A stretch of 64,000 bases of DNA. Source: Pseudomonas sp. JAI120 (GTDB taxonomy: Bacteria > Pseudomonadota > Gammaproteobacteria > Pseudomonadales > Pseudomonadaceae). The notes under the pieces are model-generated. The model searched no databases. It was not told the DNA's origin and worked only from the letters and a program-made list of their open reading frames with translations. The position numbers and the translations under genes were made by a program. Every line of letters starts with the position of its first letter. Position 1 is the stretch's first letter. This document shows, in pieces, positions 42,212 to 51,397 of this stretch. The stretch is taken from the NCBI RefSeq assembly GCF_014207255.1, contig NZ_JACHCZ010000011.1, positions 27,555 through 91,554 on the forward strand, written 5' to 3'.

Positions 42212-43891
42212 ATGCGTCTGAGTCTGAAGGCCAAAGTCCTGTCCCTCGCCGTTGTACCGGTGTTGCTGTTCGCCGTGGTCATCAGCCTGACCACCGTGTG
42301 GATCCTCCAGGGGCAAGCGCGCAACGAGGTGGATGAAACCCGCCAGCGCCTGCTCAACAACGCCAAGACCACCCTGCAAAGTTATGTGGAAGTGGCCATG
42401 ACCACCATCAAGCCGCTCTACGACGCGGCCGCGCCCGGGGATACGGCGGCGCGGGCGGAGGTGGTCAAGCTGCTGTCCAACACCAGCTACGGCAAGGACG
42501 GTTACTTCTTCGGCTACGACTCCGAGACCATCCGTCTGTTCAAGGGCAACAGCCCCGACGGCGTGGGCAAGAGCTTCAAGGACAACCGTGACCCCAACGG
42601 TGTCTACGTCAACCGGGACTTGGTCAAGGTCGGCAAGGACGGTAGCCACTACCTGCAATACAGTTCGACCCAGCCCGGCCAGACCGAGTTGGTGCCCAAG
42701 ATGGGCTACACCGAATACCTGCCCAAGTGGGACATGGTTATCGGTACATCGGTGAACCTGGATGGCATCGAGGCCCAGGTAGCGGTGGTCGAGGCCAAGG
42801 TGGAAAAACGCATGGAAGGCGTGCTGCTGAGCATCCTCGGCGTGGCCGTGGTGGTGTTGCTGGTGATCGCCGCTGCCGGCATGCTGCTGGCCAACACCAT
42901 TTTGCGCCCGCTGCATCTGATGAAAGCCAACCTCGACGACATCGCTGCCGGCGAAGGCGATTTGACTCGCCGCCTGGCCATCACCAGCCAGGATGAACTG
43001 GGCGACCTGGCCGGCGCGTTCAACCGCTTTGTCGACAAGATCCACGGCCTGGTGCGCCAGATCACCGAAATGACCACCCAACTCACCGGCCTGGTGAGCC
43101 AGGTGTCCGACCAGGCCCAGCGCTCGGAGCAGGCCATGGAACGCCAGCGTCACGAGACCGACCAAGTGGCCACCGCCATCAACCAGATGTCCTCCGCAGC
43201 GCAAGAAGTGGCGCGCAGTGCCCAAGGCGCCTCGGTGGCCGCGCAACAGACCGACGCAGAAGGCCAGGCTGCCAAGCGCGTGGTGGACGGCAGCATTGCG
43301 CAGATCCATGCGCTGGTGAATGACATCCGCAGCAGCGGTGTCTCCCTCGACAGCCTGAAGCAGGACGTGTCGTCGATTGTCAGCGTGCTCGGCGTGATCC
43401 GCTCGATTGCCGAACAAACCAACCTGCTGGCGCTCAACGCGGCGATCGAAGCCGCGCGGGCAGGGGAGGCCGGGCGTGGTTTTGCCGTGGTCGCCGACGA
43501 GGTGCGCGCCCTGGCCAGCCGCACGCAAACCAGCACCCAGGAAATCCAGGGCATGATCGACCGCCTGCAAAAAGGCACCGAAGCGGCCATGGATGCCATG
43601 CGCCGCTCCAGCGATGCCGGCGATGGCACCTCGGCCAAGGCCAACGAAGCCGGGGCGTCCCTGGACACCATGGCCCAGTTGATCGGCACCATCAACTCGA
43701 TGAACGCGCAGATTGCCAGCGCCGCCGAAGAACAGACTGCCGTGGCCGAAGAGATCAACCGCAGCGTGCATCAGATTGCCGTGGCGGTGGACAGCGTGGC
43801 CGATGAAACCCAGTTGGGCGCCCAGACCTCGCGCAGTTTGGCGGACCTGGGCCAACGGTTGGGGCAATTGGTCGGTCAGTTCAGGATCTGA
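42212..43891 (+). CDS. methyl-accepting chemotaxis protein, single-Cache sensor
   Basis: A 559-residue chemoreceptor. TM1 is at about 10-30 and a single Cache (sCache_2) domain at about 35-190 carries G-K-D-G-Y-F-F-G-Y and W-D-M-V-I-G-T-S-V. TM2, HAMP and a signalling domain with the I-A-E-Q-T-N-L-L-A-L-N-A-A-I-E hairpin follow. sCache_2 receptors in Pseudomonas often sense C2/C3 carboxylates such as pyruvate or acetate; that is a family-level expectation only. It lies 61 bp downstream of the antiporter. Confidence 0.9.
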   Translation: MRLSLKAKVLSLAVVPVLLFAVVISLTTVWILQGQARNEVDETRQRLLNNAKTTLQSYVEVAMTTIKPLYDAAAPGDTAARAEVVKLLSNTSYGKDGYFFGYDSETIRLFKGNSPDGVGKSFKDNRDPNGVYVNRDLVKVGKDGSHYLQYSSTQPGQTELVPKMGYTEYLPKWDMVIGTSVNLDGIEAQVAVVEAKVEKRMEGVLLSILGVAVVVLLVIAAAGMLLANTILRPLHLMKANLDDIAAGEGDLTRRLAITSQDELGDLAGAFNRFVDKIHGLVRQITEMTTQLTGLVSQVSDQAQRSEQAMERQRHETDQVATAINQMSSAAQEVARSAQGASVAAQQTDAEGQAAKRVVDGSIAQIHALVNDIRSSGVSLDSLKQDVSSIVSVLGVIRSIAEQTNLLALNAAIEAARAGEAGRGFAVVADEVRALASRTQTSTQEIQGMIDRLQKGTEAAMDAMRRSSDAGDGTSAKANEAGASLDTMAQLIGTINSMNAQIASAAEEQTAVAEEINRSVHQIAVAVDSVADETQLGAQTSRSLADLGQRLGQLVGQFRI

Positions 43892-43895
43892 ACCG

Positions 43896-45218
43896 CTACA
43901 CGATGTCGCGCATCAACAGGCCAAAGCGCAGGTCCATCTCGGCCGGCAGGGGCACATACACCGTGTGCCCATCTCCCGGCGCCACGTCGATGGCTTCGCC
44001 CTTGGTGTTGTGCAGGCTGGGCAGGTCAAAGTGAAAGTTGCCGGCGGGGGTCATCAGTTCCAGGTGATTACCCACCGCAAAGCGGTTCTTCACCTTGACC
44101 TCGGCCAGCTCGCCGCGGCGCTCGCCGGTCAACTCGCCGACAAACTGCTGGCGCTCGGACACTGAGCTGCCGTTCTGGTAGTTCTGGTATTCGTCGTGCA
44201 CATGGCGGCGCAGGAAACCTTCGGTGTAGCCGCGCTGGGCCAAGGATTCCAGGTTGGTCATCAAGTTGCGGTCAAACGCACGGCCGGCCACGGCATCATC
44301 GATTGCCTGGCGATACACCTGGGTCGTGCGCGCGCAGTAGAAATGCGATTTGGTGCGGCCTTCGATCTTCAGCGAATGCACGCCCATGTGGGTCAGGCGC
44401 TCCACATGCTGCACGGCACGCAGGTCCTTGGCATTCATGATGTAGGTGCCGTGCTCGTCCTCGAAGGCAGGCATGTGCTCATCGGGGCGATTGGCTTCCT
44501 GTAGCAGGAACACCTGGTCGGTGGGCGCGCCGATCCCCAGTGTGGGTTCCGATTGATACACCTGGACTATATCGCCCGTGGCGTTTTCCACCGCCGGGGT
44601 GGCCTGGTATTTCCAGCGACAGGCATTGGTACAGGTGCCCTGGTTGGCGTCACGCTTGTTCATGTAGCCCGAGAGCAGGCAGCGCCCGGAATAGGCCATG
44701 CACAAGGCACCGTGCACAAACACTTCCAGCTCCATGGCCGGCACCTGCTGGCGAATCTCGCCGATTTCTGCCAGGGACAGTTCCCGCGACAGGATCACCC
44801 GGCAAATCCCTTGCTGCTGCCAGAACTCCACGCTGGCCCAGTTCACCGTATTGGCCTGCACTGAGAGATGAATCGGCATCATCGGGAAGTGCCGGCGCAC
44901 CAGCATGATCAGCCCCGGGTCGGACATGATCAGCGCATCCGGGCCCATGGCGATCACCGGGGCGAGGTCCTTGAGGAACGTCTTGAGCTTGGCATTGTGT
45001 GGCGCGATGTTCACCACCACGTAGAACCGCTTGCCCAACGCGTGGGCTTCCTGGATGCCGAGCGCCAGGTTGGCGTGGTCGAACTCGTTGTTGCGCACCC
45101 GCAGGCTGTAGCGCGGCTGGCCGGCGTAGACCGCGTCGGCGCCGTAGGCGAAGGCGTAGCGCATGTTTTTCAAGGTGCCGGCGGGGGCGAGCAGTTCGGG
45201 GGCAAGGACGAGAGGCAT
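43896..45218 (-). CDS. trhP: U32 family protein, tRNA hydroxylation protein TrhP (YegQ)
   Basis: A 440-residue peptidase-U32-type protein matching YegQ/TrhP, which takes part in 5-hydroxyuridine formation at the wobble position of tRNA. Motifs are E-L-L-A-P-A-G, A-D-A-V-Y-A-G, V-F-V-H-G-A-L-C-M-A-Y-S-G-R-C and the Cys-containing G-T-C-T-N-A-C-R-W-K-Y, with cysteines proposed to bind an iron-sulfur cluster. Length is standard. It converges on the chemoreceptor gene with 4 bp between the stops. Confidence 0.88.
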   Translation of the reverse strand: MPLVLAPELLAPAGTLKNMRYAFAYGADAVYAGQPRYSLRVRNNEFDHANLALGIQEAHALGKRFYVVVNIAPHNAKLKTFLKDLAPVIAMGPDALIMSDPGLIMLVRRHFPMMPIHLSVQANTVNWASVEFWQQQGICRVILSRELSLAEIGEIRQQVPAMELEVFVHGALCMAYSGRCLLSGYMNKRDANQGTCTNACRWKYQATPAVENATGDIVQVYQSEPTLGIGAPTDQVFLLQEANRPDEHMPAFEDEHGTYIMNAKDLRAVQHVERLTHMGVHSLKIEGRTKSHFYCARTTQVYRQAIDDAVAGRAFDRNLMTNLESLAQRGYTEGFLRRHVHDEYQNYQNGSSVSERQQFVGELTGERRGELAEVKVKNRFAVGNHLELMTPAGNFHFDLPSLHNTKGEAIDVAPGDGHTVYVPLPAEMDLRFGLLMRDIV

Positions 45219-45379
45219 GGGGATCGGGTCGCAAAAGGCCGCGAGCGTAGCCCAACGTGTGCCGGGCTTTATTGATCTGGGTCTACGCTTACCGCAACAA
45301 AGATGGCACTCCCGGGATTTGTGGTGGACTAAGCAGCTGGACGCAAACGCGCGGCCTGCTTTTTTGACATGGATCGGAC

Positions 45380-46447
45380 ATGAATCAAACCAACCTGCAA
45401 TTCAAGACCCTGCTGTTACTGCTGGCCCTGGTGACCGTCGCCTTTATCTGGATATTGCTGCCGTTCTACGGTGCGGTGTTCTGGGCGGTGATCCTCGGCA
45501 TCATCTTTGCGCCGATGCAGCGCCGCCTGCAGCAGCGCTTCGGCTGGAACCGCAACCTGACGTCCCTGACCACCTTGATGGTGTGCCTGGTGATCGCGAT
45601 TCTGCCGGTGATCATTACCAGCGCGTTGCTGGTGCAAGAGGGCGCCACGCTCTACAAAAACGTCGAGAGCGGCAAGCTGGATGTGGCCGGCTATATCGAG
45701 CAGTTCAAGAACTTCCTGCCGCCCTATTTCCAGCACCTGCTGGACCGTTTCGGCATGGGCAACCTGGAAGGGCTGCGCGAGAAGATCGTCAAGAGCGCGA
45801 TGCAGGGCAGTCAGTTCTTTGCGACCCAGGCGTTCAGCTTCGGCCAGGGTACGTTTGATTTCCTGGTGAGTTTTTTCATCATGTTGTACCTGCTGTTTTT
45901 CCTGCTGCGCGACGGCCCGGAACTGGTGCGCAAGGTACGCACGGCGGTGCCGTTGGCCGAACCGCAGAAGCGCCGGTTGCAGCTCAAGTTCAATCGGGTA
46001 GTACGCGCGACGGTCAAGGGCAACGTGCTGGTGGCCGTGACCCAGGGGGCGTTGGGTGGTTTGATTTTCTGGTTCCTGGACATTCCCAGCGCGTTGCTCT
46101 GGGCGGTGTTGATGGCGTTTCTGTCACTGCTGCCGGCCGTGGGAGCGGGCATTGTGTGGGGGCCGGTGGCCGCCTACTTCCTGTTGAGCGGTTCGATCTG
46201 GCAGGGCGTGGTGTTGGCCCTGTTCGGCGTGTTTGTGATCGGCCTGGTGGACAACGTGCTGCGCCCGATCCTGGTGGGCAAGGACACCAAGATGCCCGAC
46301 TACCTGATCCTGATCTCGACCCTGGGCGGCCTGTCGGTATTCGGCCTCAACGGGTTTGTGATCGGGCCGCTGGTGGCGGCGTTGTTCATGTCCAGTTGGG
46401 CGTTGTTTGTCGAAAGCAAGCCGCGGGTCAAGCTGCCGTTGCCTTGA
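45380..46447 (+). CDS. AI-2E family transporter
   Basis: A 355-residue inner-membrane protein of the AI-2E/PerM family, with about eight hydrophobic segments. Landmarks are Y-G-A-V-F-W-A near the N-terminus and the C-terminal D-N-V-L-R-P-I-L-V-G and L-G-G-L-S-V-F-G-L-N-G-F-V-I-G-P. Substrate is unknown; despite the family name, most members do not export autoinducer-2. Confidence 0.88.
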   Translation: MNQTNLQFKTLLLLLALVTVAFIWILLPFYGAVFWAVILGIIFAPMQRRLQQRFGWNRNLTSLTTLMVCLVIAILPVIITSALLVQEGATLYKNVESGKLDVAGYIEQFKNFLPPYFQHLLDRFGMGNLEGLREKIVKSAMQGSQFFATQAFSFGQGTFDFLVSFFIMLYLLFFLLRDGPELVRKVRTAVPLAEPQKRRLQLKFNRVVRATVKGNVLVAVTQGALGGLIFWFLDIPSALLWAVLMAFLSLLPAVGAGIVWGPVAAYFLLSGSIWQGVVLALFGVFVIGLVDNVLRPILVGKDTKMPDYLILISTLGGLSVFGLNGFVIGPLVAALFMSSWALFVESKPRVKLPLP

Positions 46448-46450
46448 GTC

Positions 46451-46633
46451 TCAGGCGTGCAGCCTGAAATTCGAGGCCTTTTGCAGTTGTTTTTCGGCGG
46501 CGGACAACGACGTGAGCGGGCCGCTGATGGCTTCGCCGTCGCGTACCAGGTACCAGCAGGCGAGCAGGCCCAGCTCCCGAAGCGGGGCGGGGACGGCGCT
46601 GCCAATGACGGACATGATTTGAACAGTGGGCAT
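46451..46633 (-). CDS. small hypothetical protein
   Basis: A 60-residue protein starting M-P-T-V-Q-I-M-S-V-I-G-S and ending A-S-N-F-R-L-H-A. GGAGG precedes the ATG at 46633 by six bases. The composition is balanced rather than Arg/Pro-rich like a shadow frame, and the core has one hydrophobic stretch (L-G-L-L-A-C-W-Y-L-V). It converges on the AI-2E gene. No function can be assigned. Confidence 0.6.
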   Translation of the reverse strand: MPTVQIMSVIGSAVPAPLRELGLLACWYLVRDGEAISGPLTSLSAAEKQLQKASNFRLHA

Positions 46634-46724
46634 AAGAACCTCCAATCGCTATGGAGGTCACCTTACGGGGCGCTGGCGTTCAGGAAAAATCATCTGGCTC
46701 GATAGTCGACATTAACAAAAGGCG

Positions 46725-46919
46725 TCAGTCGACCACTTGATCGAGCATGCTCACCACTTCCTGCTCATTAAGCAGGCCTTTGCGCACCAGGTTTTCCGCC
46801 AGCAGCGCGAGGAACTTGGCGCTGCGGTGGCCTTCCAGGTGCTTGAGCTCCGTGAGGGCGCTGTAGACCTTGCTGGACGTACAGAGGCCGGCGGTGCGAT
46901 GCGGGTTTTGTGTGGGCAT
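46725..46919 (-). CDS. small hypothetical protein
   Basis: A 64-residue, probably helical protein, soluble, with a C-terminal half rich in Leu/Glu (L-A-E-N-L-V-R-K-G-L-L-N-E-Q-E-V-V-S-M-L). That half resembles the short helical bundles of some regulators. The coding strand is supported by amino-acid use. Function unknown. Confidence 0.6.
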   Translation of the reverse strand: MPTQNPHRTAGLCTSSKVYSALTELKHLEGHRSAKFLALLAENLVRKGLLNEQEVVSMLDQVVD

Positions 46920-47097
46920 GGTCAGTCGTCCTTGTTGTTATTGAGTGGACAGGATTGATAGTGGGAGTGTGTCGTGACACAAACATGACAGCGTGAGCCT
47001 GTTTCGGGCAAGTAGACTTTCGACCTTAATAGTGTGGGATTGCAGCCTGGTCATTGTCCTCAGAGCGACCTTGGCAGGATAAATCCGGACGTTACCC

Positions 47098-47129
47098 ACA
47101 AAAAAAGGCCTCGCGAGTGGGCGAGGCCT
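47098..47129 (-). terminator. terminator downstream of the Pro/Tyr-rich protein gene
   Basis: Nine-base arms AGGCCTCGC (47106-47114) and GCGAGGCCT (47121-47129) are flanked on the left by an A-run that becomes the U-tract on the minus strand. It lies 24 bp after the stop at 47153. Confidence 0.8.
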
Positions 47130-47152
47130 GTTTCATGTGTGACGGTTGAGAC

Positions 47153-47500
47153 TTACCAGCCGCGGCGGTAGTAACCGTGGGGAGGGCCATAGTAGCCGCG
47201 CGGTGGACCGTAATAGACCGGCGCCGGGCGGTAATAAACCTCCTGTTGCACGTACACCGGTGGCGGTGGTGCGTAGTAGACCGGCGGCGGCGCGGCATAC
47301 ACCGGCTGCGGTTGCACGTAGACCGGCTGCTGCACATAGACCTCACGGGGTTGGCTGGCAACCACGGAGCCCACTACGGCGGCGCCGACCAGGGCACCCA
47401 AGACGGCTGGGCCACCCCATCCACCACCATGGGCGGAGGCTTGGCCTGCCATAGCGAGTGCACCTACCAGCAAGGCGATCTTGGGGATTGTACGAATCAT
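47153..47500 (-). CDS. exported Pro/Tyr/Val-rich low-complexity protein
   Basis: A 115-residue protein with a signal peptide (M-I-R-T-I-P-K-I, hydrophobic core, Q-A-S-A). A short glycine-rich stretch and a hydrophobic segment (L-G-A-L-V-G-A-A-V-V-G) follow, and then repeats of the type P-V-Y-x-x-P-P-P-V-Y and Y-Y-G-P-P. GAGGA supports the ATG at 47500 over 47506. Similar small repeat proteins are common in Pseudomonas and may associate with the envelope; function unknown. Confidence 0.75.
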   Translation of the reverse strand: MIRTIPKIALLVGALAMAGQASAHGGGWGGPAVLGALVGAAVVGSVVASQPREVYVQQPVYVQPQPVYAAPPPVYYAPPPPVYVQQEVYYRPAPVYYGPPRGYYGPPHGYYRRGW

Positions 47501-47662
47501 GGTCATTCCTCGGTTAGCCCCTGCGCTTGTGGTCTGCAATCAATAGACTCAAGTAATGTCGCGGGGATACTTTTAAGACAACGTATTTCTGAAAAACAGC
47601 ACGGCCGCAAGGTAAAGGTTGTGTAAGGTCTGTACCGATTTGCTTACTCAAAGGAGTTATCC

Positions 47663-48481
47663 ATGCAGATGCACCCCAACAAGGACACCCAGTTGTGCAT
47701 GTCACTGTCGGCGCGTCCCGGGAATTTTGGCCTGCGTTTTCATAACCACCTGTACGAACAGCTGGGTCTGAACTTCTACTATAAAGCCTTCAGCAGCCAG
47801 GATTTACCCGGCGCGATAGGTGGTATCCGCGCATTGGGCGTGCGTGGTTGCGGGGTGTCCATGCCCTTCAAGGAGGCTGCCATTGCCTTAGTGGACGAAC
47901 TCGACGATTCGGTTCAAGCCATCGACTCCCTGAACACCATCGTGAACACTGACGGGCACCTCAAGGCTTATAACACCGACTACATCGCCGTCGAACAATT
48001 GCTCAAGAAACACGTCGTGCCGAAGGATTCGACCTTCGTCCTGCGTGGCAGCGGCGGCATGGCCAAGGCCGTGGCCAGCGCCTTGCGCGACGGTGGTTAT
48101 GGAAATGGCGTGATCGTGGCGCGCAACGAACTGGCCGGCCGGGCATTGGCGCAGAATCTTGGGTACGCATGGCAGGCGGGACTGGGCGATTTGCGCCCGC
48201 AGATGCTGATCAACGTGACGCCCATCGGCATGACCGGCGGGGCCGAGGCGGATGCCCTGGCATTTGAGGGGGATGCCGTGGATGCAGCGGACACTGTCTT
48301 CGATGTGGTAGCGATCCCCGCCGAAACGCCATTGATCGTGCGCGGTCGGGCCAAAGGTAAGCGGGTGATCACCGGGCTGGAGGTGATTGCGATCCAGGCG
48401 TTGGAGCAATTTGTGCTTTATACCGGTGTGCGGCCTACGGATGAACAGTTCCAGAAGGCAGTAGCCTTCGCCCGCAACTGA
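47663..48481 (+). CDS. shikimate dehydrogenase-like protein (AroE family)
   Basis: A 272-residue two-domain protein of the shikimate/quinate dehydrogenase family. The N-terminal substrate domain has the S-M-P-F-K-E-A lysine loop (usually VTxPxK), then N-T-I-V-N and Y-N-T-D-Y, with Lys and Asp of the catalytic pair present. The nucleotide loop R-G-S-G-G-M-A-K-A replaces the canonical G-A-G-G-A/G. It is a paralogue rather than the housekeeping AroE, and its substrate may differ (for example quinate). Confidence 0.82.
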   Translation: MQMHPNKDTQLCMSLSARPGNFGLRFHNHLYEQLGLNFYYKAFSSQDLPGAIGGIRALGVRGCGVSMPFKEAAIALVDELDDSVQAIDSLNTIVNTDGHLKAYNTDYIAVEQLLKKHVVPKDSTFVLRGSGGMAKAVASALRDGGYGNGVIVARNELAGRALAQNLGYAWQAGLGDLRPQMLINVTPIGMTGGAEADALAFEGDAVDAADTVFDVVAIPAETPLIVRGRAKGKRVITGLEVIAIQALEQFVLYTGVRPTDEQFQKAVAFARN

Positions 48482-48499
48482 AGGCCACTGCAGCTCTAA

Positions 48500-48591
48500 A
48501 TGTGGGAGGGGGCTTGCTCCCGATAGCGGTGTATCAGGCAATGAAAGTGTTGACTGGCCCAGCGCTATCGGGAGCAAGCCCCCTCCCACAT
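48500..48591. repeat. REPIN: two REP sequences in perfect inverted orientation
   Basis: Two 29-base arms, 48500-48528 and 48563-48591, are exact reverse complements separated by 34 bp. Each begins with ATGTGGGAGGGGGCTTGCTC. This is the typical REPIN arrangement of fluorescent pseudomonads. It lies between the convergent AroE-like and yceH genes and could also act as a bidirectional terminator. Confidence 0.88.
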
Positions 48592-48602
48592 GTTTGACCG
48601 CG

Positions 48603-49253
48603 TCAGGCCTGTTCCAGCTGCGCCAATCGTTCTTCCAGAGCTGCAATTCGCGCTTCAAGCTCTTCGATACGATCCAGCGAGACTGCGCCGGCAGAGCGTT
48701 CCACCGGGCTTCCCCGCGCGGCGATAATCACCTCGATGTCCGCCGGATCGCCCAGCGCATGGGTATAGCGATCTTCCCGCTGCCCCGCCTGGCGCGGCAC
48801 CAGCAGCGCCAGCCCGCGGGCAATCAGGCGCTCCAACTGGTGCACCACCTGTTCGGCATCTTCGAAGTCATGCATGCGCCCGCTGCGGGTCAGCAGCTCG
48901 TTGACCGTCTGTGGCCCACGCAAGAACAGCAGCCCGGTCAGGATCACCTGGGCCGGCACCAGTTCCAGTGCCTTGTCCACGCGATGCTCCCAGCGGTCGG
49001 CGCGGCTGCCCATTACCAGGCGCGTGAAGCCTTGGCCTTCCAGTGCACGCAGACTCTGGCCAACCTGGCCCTGGCTCAGGTTCATCACCGGTTCACGGCT
49101 GGTCTTCTGGTTGCAGGCCAGCACCAGGGCGTTGAGGGTCAGGGGGTAGGTTTCCGGGTTGGTCGCCTGTTTTTCGATCAGGCAACCCAGGACGCGAATT
49201 TCCGTGCTGTTCAGGCGCGGCTCAGGGGTGTCGGTGTCGTGCTCGGCGGTCAT
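48603..49253 (-). CDS. yceH: YceH family protein (DUF480)
   Basis: A 216-residue protein of the DUF480 family with two winged-helix domains. The N-terminal L-N-S-T-E-I-R-V-L-G-C-L-I-E-K-Q-A-T-N-P is diagnostic. The C-terminal 35 residues form a coiled coil (I-E-E-L-E-A-R-I-A-A-L-E-E-R-L). The ATG at 49253 is the family start. Its role is not established. Confidence 0.88.
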   Translation of the reverse strand: MTAEHDTDTPEPRLNSTEIRVLGCLIEKQATNPETYPLTLNALVLACNQKTSREPVMNLSQGQVGQSLRALEGQGFTRLVMGSRADRWEHRVDKALELVPAQVILTGLLFLRGPQTVNELLTRSGRMHDFEDAEQVVHQLERLIARGLALLVPRQAGQREDRYTHALGDPADIEVIIAARGSPVERSAGAVSLDRIEELEARIAALEERLAQLEQA

Positions 49254-49369
49254 CGCGCTTTCCCTATGCTGTGAACGCACTAGCGTAAGCCGGAAAAAAT
49301 AAAAGACAAGCGCCTGGCGTGTCTATAATCGCCGCTGGTTCCAACCCTGCCATTACCCATGAGACTGCC

Positions 49370-49879
49370 ATGACTATTTCCCTGTACGCCGCCTCCATCC
49401 CCGTCTTCAAGCAAATGCTCACCGCCCTGAGCGATGTGCTGAACAAAGCCGAAGCCCACGCCACCGCCAAAAACATCGAACCCAACGCCTTGCTGCAAGC
49501 GCGGCTGTTCCCGGACATGTTCCAACTGGTGCGCCAGGTGCAGATCGCCGTCGACTTCGCCAAGGGCGTTTCCGCACGCCTGGCTGAGATCGAAGTACCG
49601 AAATACGAAGATACCGAAGTCACCTTCGCCGACCTGCAAGCGCTGATCGCCAAGGTGCTGGCGTTTGTCGACACCATCAAGCCCGAGCAAGTCGACGGCA
49701 AGGAAGGCATCGAGATCATCACCCGCCCAGGCACGCCGAAAGAGAAGCGCTTCAGCGGCCAGTCCTACCTGCTGACCTACGGCCTGCCGCAGTTCTTCTT
49801 CCACGTCACCACCGCGTACGCCTTGCTGCGTCACAACGGCGTGGAAGTGGGCAAGCGTGACTACATGGGCGCTTTCTAA
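49370..49879 (+). CDS. DUF1993 family protein
   Basis: A 169-residue soluble protein of the DUF1993 family, which adopts a DinB-like four-helix bundle. Recognisable segments are S-L-Y-A-A-S-I-P-V-F-K-Q-M-L at the start and F-F-F-H-V-T-T-A-Y-A-L-L-R-H-N-G-V near the end, with the histidines of the family. No biochemical role is known. A strong terminator follows. Confidence 0.85.
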   Translation: MTISLYAASIPVFKQMLTALSDVLNKAEAHATAKNIEPNALLQARLFPDMFQLVRQVQIAVDFAKGVSARLAEIEVPKYEDTEVTFADLQALIAKVLAFVDTIKPEQVDGKEGIEIITRPGTPKEKRFSGQSYLLTYGLPQFFFHVTTAYALLRHNGVEVGKRDYMGAF

Positions 49880-49885
49880 GCAGCC

Positions 49886-49932
49886 AAAAAAAGCCCGGGG
49901 TGGTTCAGGAATGAACCGCCCCGGGCTTTTTT
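49886..49932. terminator. bidirectional terminator between DUF1993 gene and sstT
   Basis: A 16-bp stem (AGCCCGGGGTGGTTCA paired with its near-complement), loop GGAA, flanked by A7 and T6 runs. It serves both converging genes. Confidence 0.9.
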
Positions 49933-49943
49933 ACGCCTGGCGT

Positions 49944-51164
49944 TTAAGCCGTCTGTTCTTCCTTGCCCAGGCACGCGGCCGCCGTAAATAGCACATCGGT
50001 GGACGAATTGAGCGCGGTTTCCGCCGAATCCTGCAGCACGCCGATGATGAAGCCTACGGCCACCACCTGCATGGCGATCTCGCTGGGAATGCCGAACAGG
50101 CTGCACGCCAGCGGAATCAGCAGCAGTGAGCCGCCGGCCACACCCGACGCGCCACAGGCGCAGATGGCCGCGACCACGCTGAGCAGCACGGCGGTTGGCA
50201 GGTCCACGGCAATGCCGAGGGTGTGCACGGCCGCCAGGGTCAACACGGTGATGGTGATCGCGGCACCGGCCATATTGATCGTGGCCCCCAGCGGAATCGA
50301 CACCGAGTAGGTGTCTTCATGCAGGCCCAGGCGTTTGCTCAAGGCCAGGTTCACCGGGATATTCGCCGCCGAACTGCGGGTGAAAAACGCGGTGATGCCG
50401 CTTTCGCGCAGGCACATCAACACCAGCGGGTAGGGGTTGCGACGCAGTTTCCAGAACACGATGGCCGGGTTGACCACCAGTGCTACGAACAGCATGCAGC
50501 CGATCAGCACCACCAGCAGGTGGGCGTAGCCGAGCAGGGCGCCGAAGCCCGAGGTGGCGAGTGTCGAAGCCACCAGGCCGAAGATACCCAGCGGGGCGAA
50601 GCGGATCACCACACGCACGATCAGGGTTACACCGTTGGACAGGTCGTCGAGCACCGCGCGGGTGGTTGCTCCGGCATGACGTATGGCAATGCCCATGCCG
50701 ATGGCCCAGGCCAGGATGCCGATGAAGTTGGCGTTCATCAGCGCGCTGACGGGGTTGTCCACCACGCTCAACAGCAGGCTTTGCAAGACCTCGCCGATGC
50801 CGCCGGGGGCGCTCACGGTGGCGTCATGGGAGGCGAGCACCAGCGATGAGGGAAACCACATGCTGGCAATCACCGCCACCACGGCGGCGGCAAAAGTGCC
50901 CAGCAGGTACAGGAACAGAATCGGCTTGATATGGGTTTCCTGGCCGTGTTTATGGTTGGCGATCGACGCCATCACCAGCACAAATACCAGGATCGGCGCC
51001 ACGGCCTTGAGCGCGGTAACAAATACCTTGCCGATAAACCCGGAGGCCTTGGCCGCCTCGGGCAATAGCAGGGCCAGCAGGATGCCGGCGATCAAGCCGA
51101 TGACGATTTGCGTGACCAGGCTGAGGCGGGCCAGGCGTTGGAAAAGAGAAGGGGCAGCAGTCAT
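49944..51164 (-). CDS. sstT: serine/threonine:sodium symporter
   Basis: A 406-residue dicarboxylate/amino-acid:cation symporter matching SstT, which imports L-serine and L-threonine with Na+. Hallmarks are the F-F-T-R-S-S-A-A-N-I-P serine-rich hairpin, I-P-L-G-A-T-I-N-M-A-G-A-A-I, and A-C-G-A-S-G-V-A-G-G-S. The ATG at 51164 begins at the expected N-terminus; the frame extends upstream without homology. Confidence 0.9.
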   Translation of the reverse strand: MTAAPSLFQRLARLSLVTQIVIGLIAGILLALLLPEAAKASGFIGKVFVTALKAVAPILVFVLVMASIANHKHGQETHIKPILFLYLLGTFAAAVVAVIASMWFPSSLVLASHDATVSAPGGIGEVLQSLLLSVVDNPVSALMNANFIGILAWAIGMGIAIRHAGATTRAVLDDLSNGVTLIVRVVIRFAPLGIFGLVASTLATSGFGALLGYAHLLVVLIGCMLFVALVVNPAIVFWKLRRNPYPLVLMCLRESGITAFFTRSSAANIPVNLALSKRLGLHEDTYSVSIPLGATINMAGAAITITVLTLAAVHTLGIAVDLPTAVLLSVVAAICACGASGVAGGSLLLIPLACSLFGIPSEIAMQVVAVGFIIGVLQDSAETALNSSTDVLFTAAACLGKEEQTA

Positions 51165-51397
51165 ATGAAGGTTGTCTCTAGTTTTTTTAAAGGGCGCAGC
51201 AATGCAGGCGGAAAGGGCTGTAGGAAGCAGGTCGCGAAGTCTAGCATGCTGCTGGACCTGTCCCGGCCGCTGCGGCATTGGGTCGCCGGGGCTTCGCAAA
51301 AGCCAGACATACTCTGTTAAGATTCGTCCCTCTCACCTTTCCTTTCTGTCAGCGGGCCCTTCGGGCTGCCGTTGATGTCGTCGTTTCTGGAGTTTTC

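Noticed and set aside
42152..43867. 571-codon open frame antisense to the single-Cache chemoreceptor
   Set aside because: Shadow frame with low-complexity Gly/His/Ala composition; the sense strand has all chemoreceptor motifs.
48500..48591. CRISPR-like repeat pair
   Set aside because: Only two copies, in inverted orientation, with the known Pseudomonas REP sequence.
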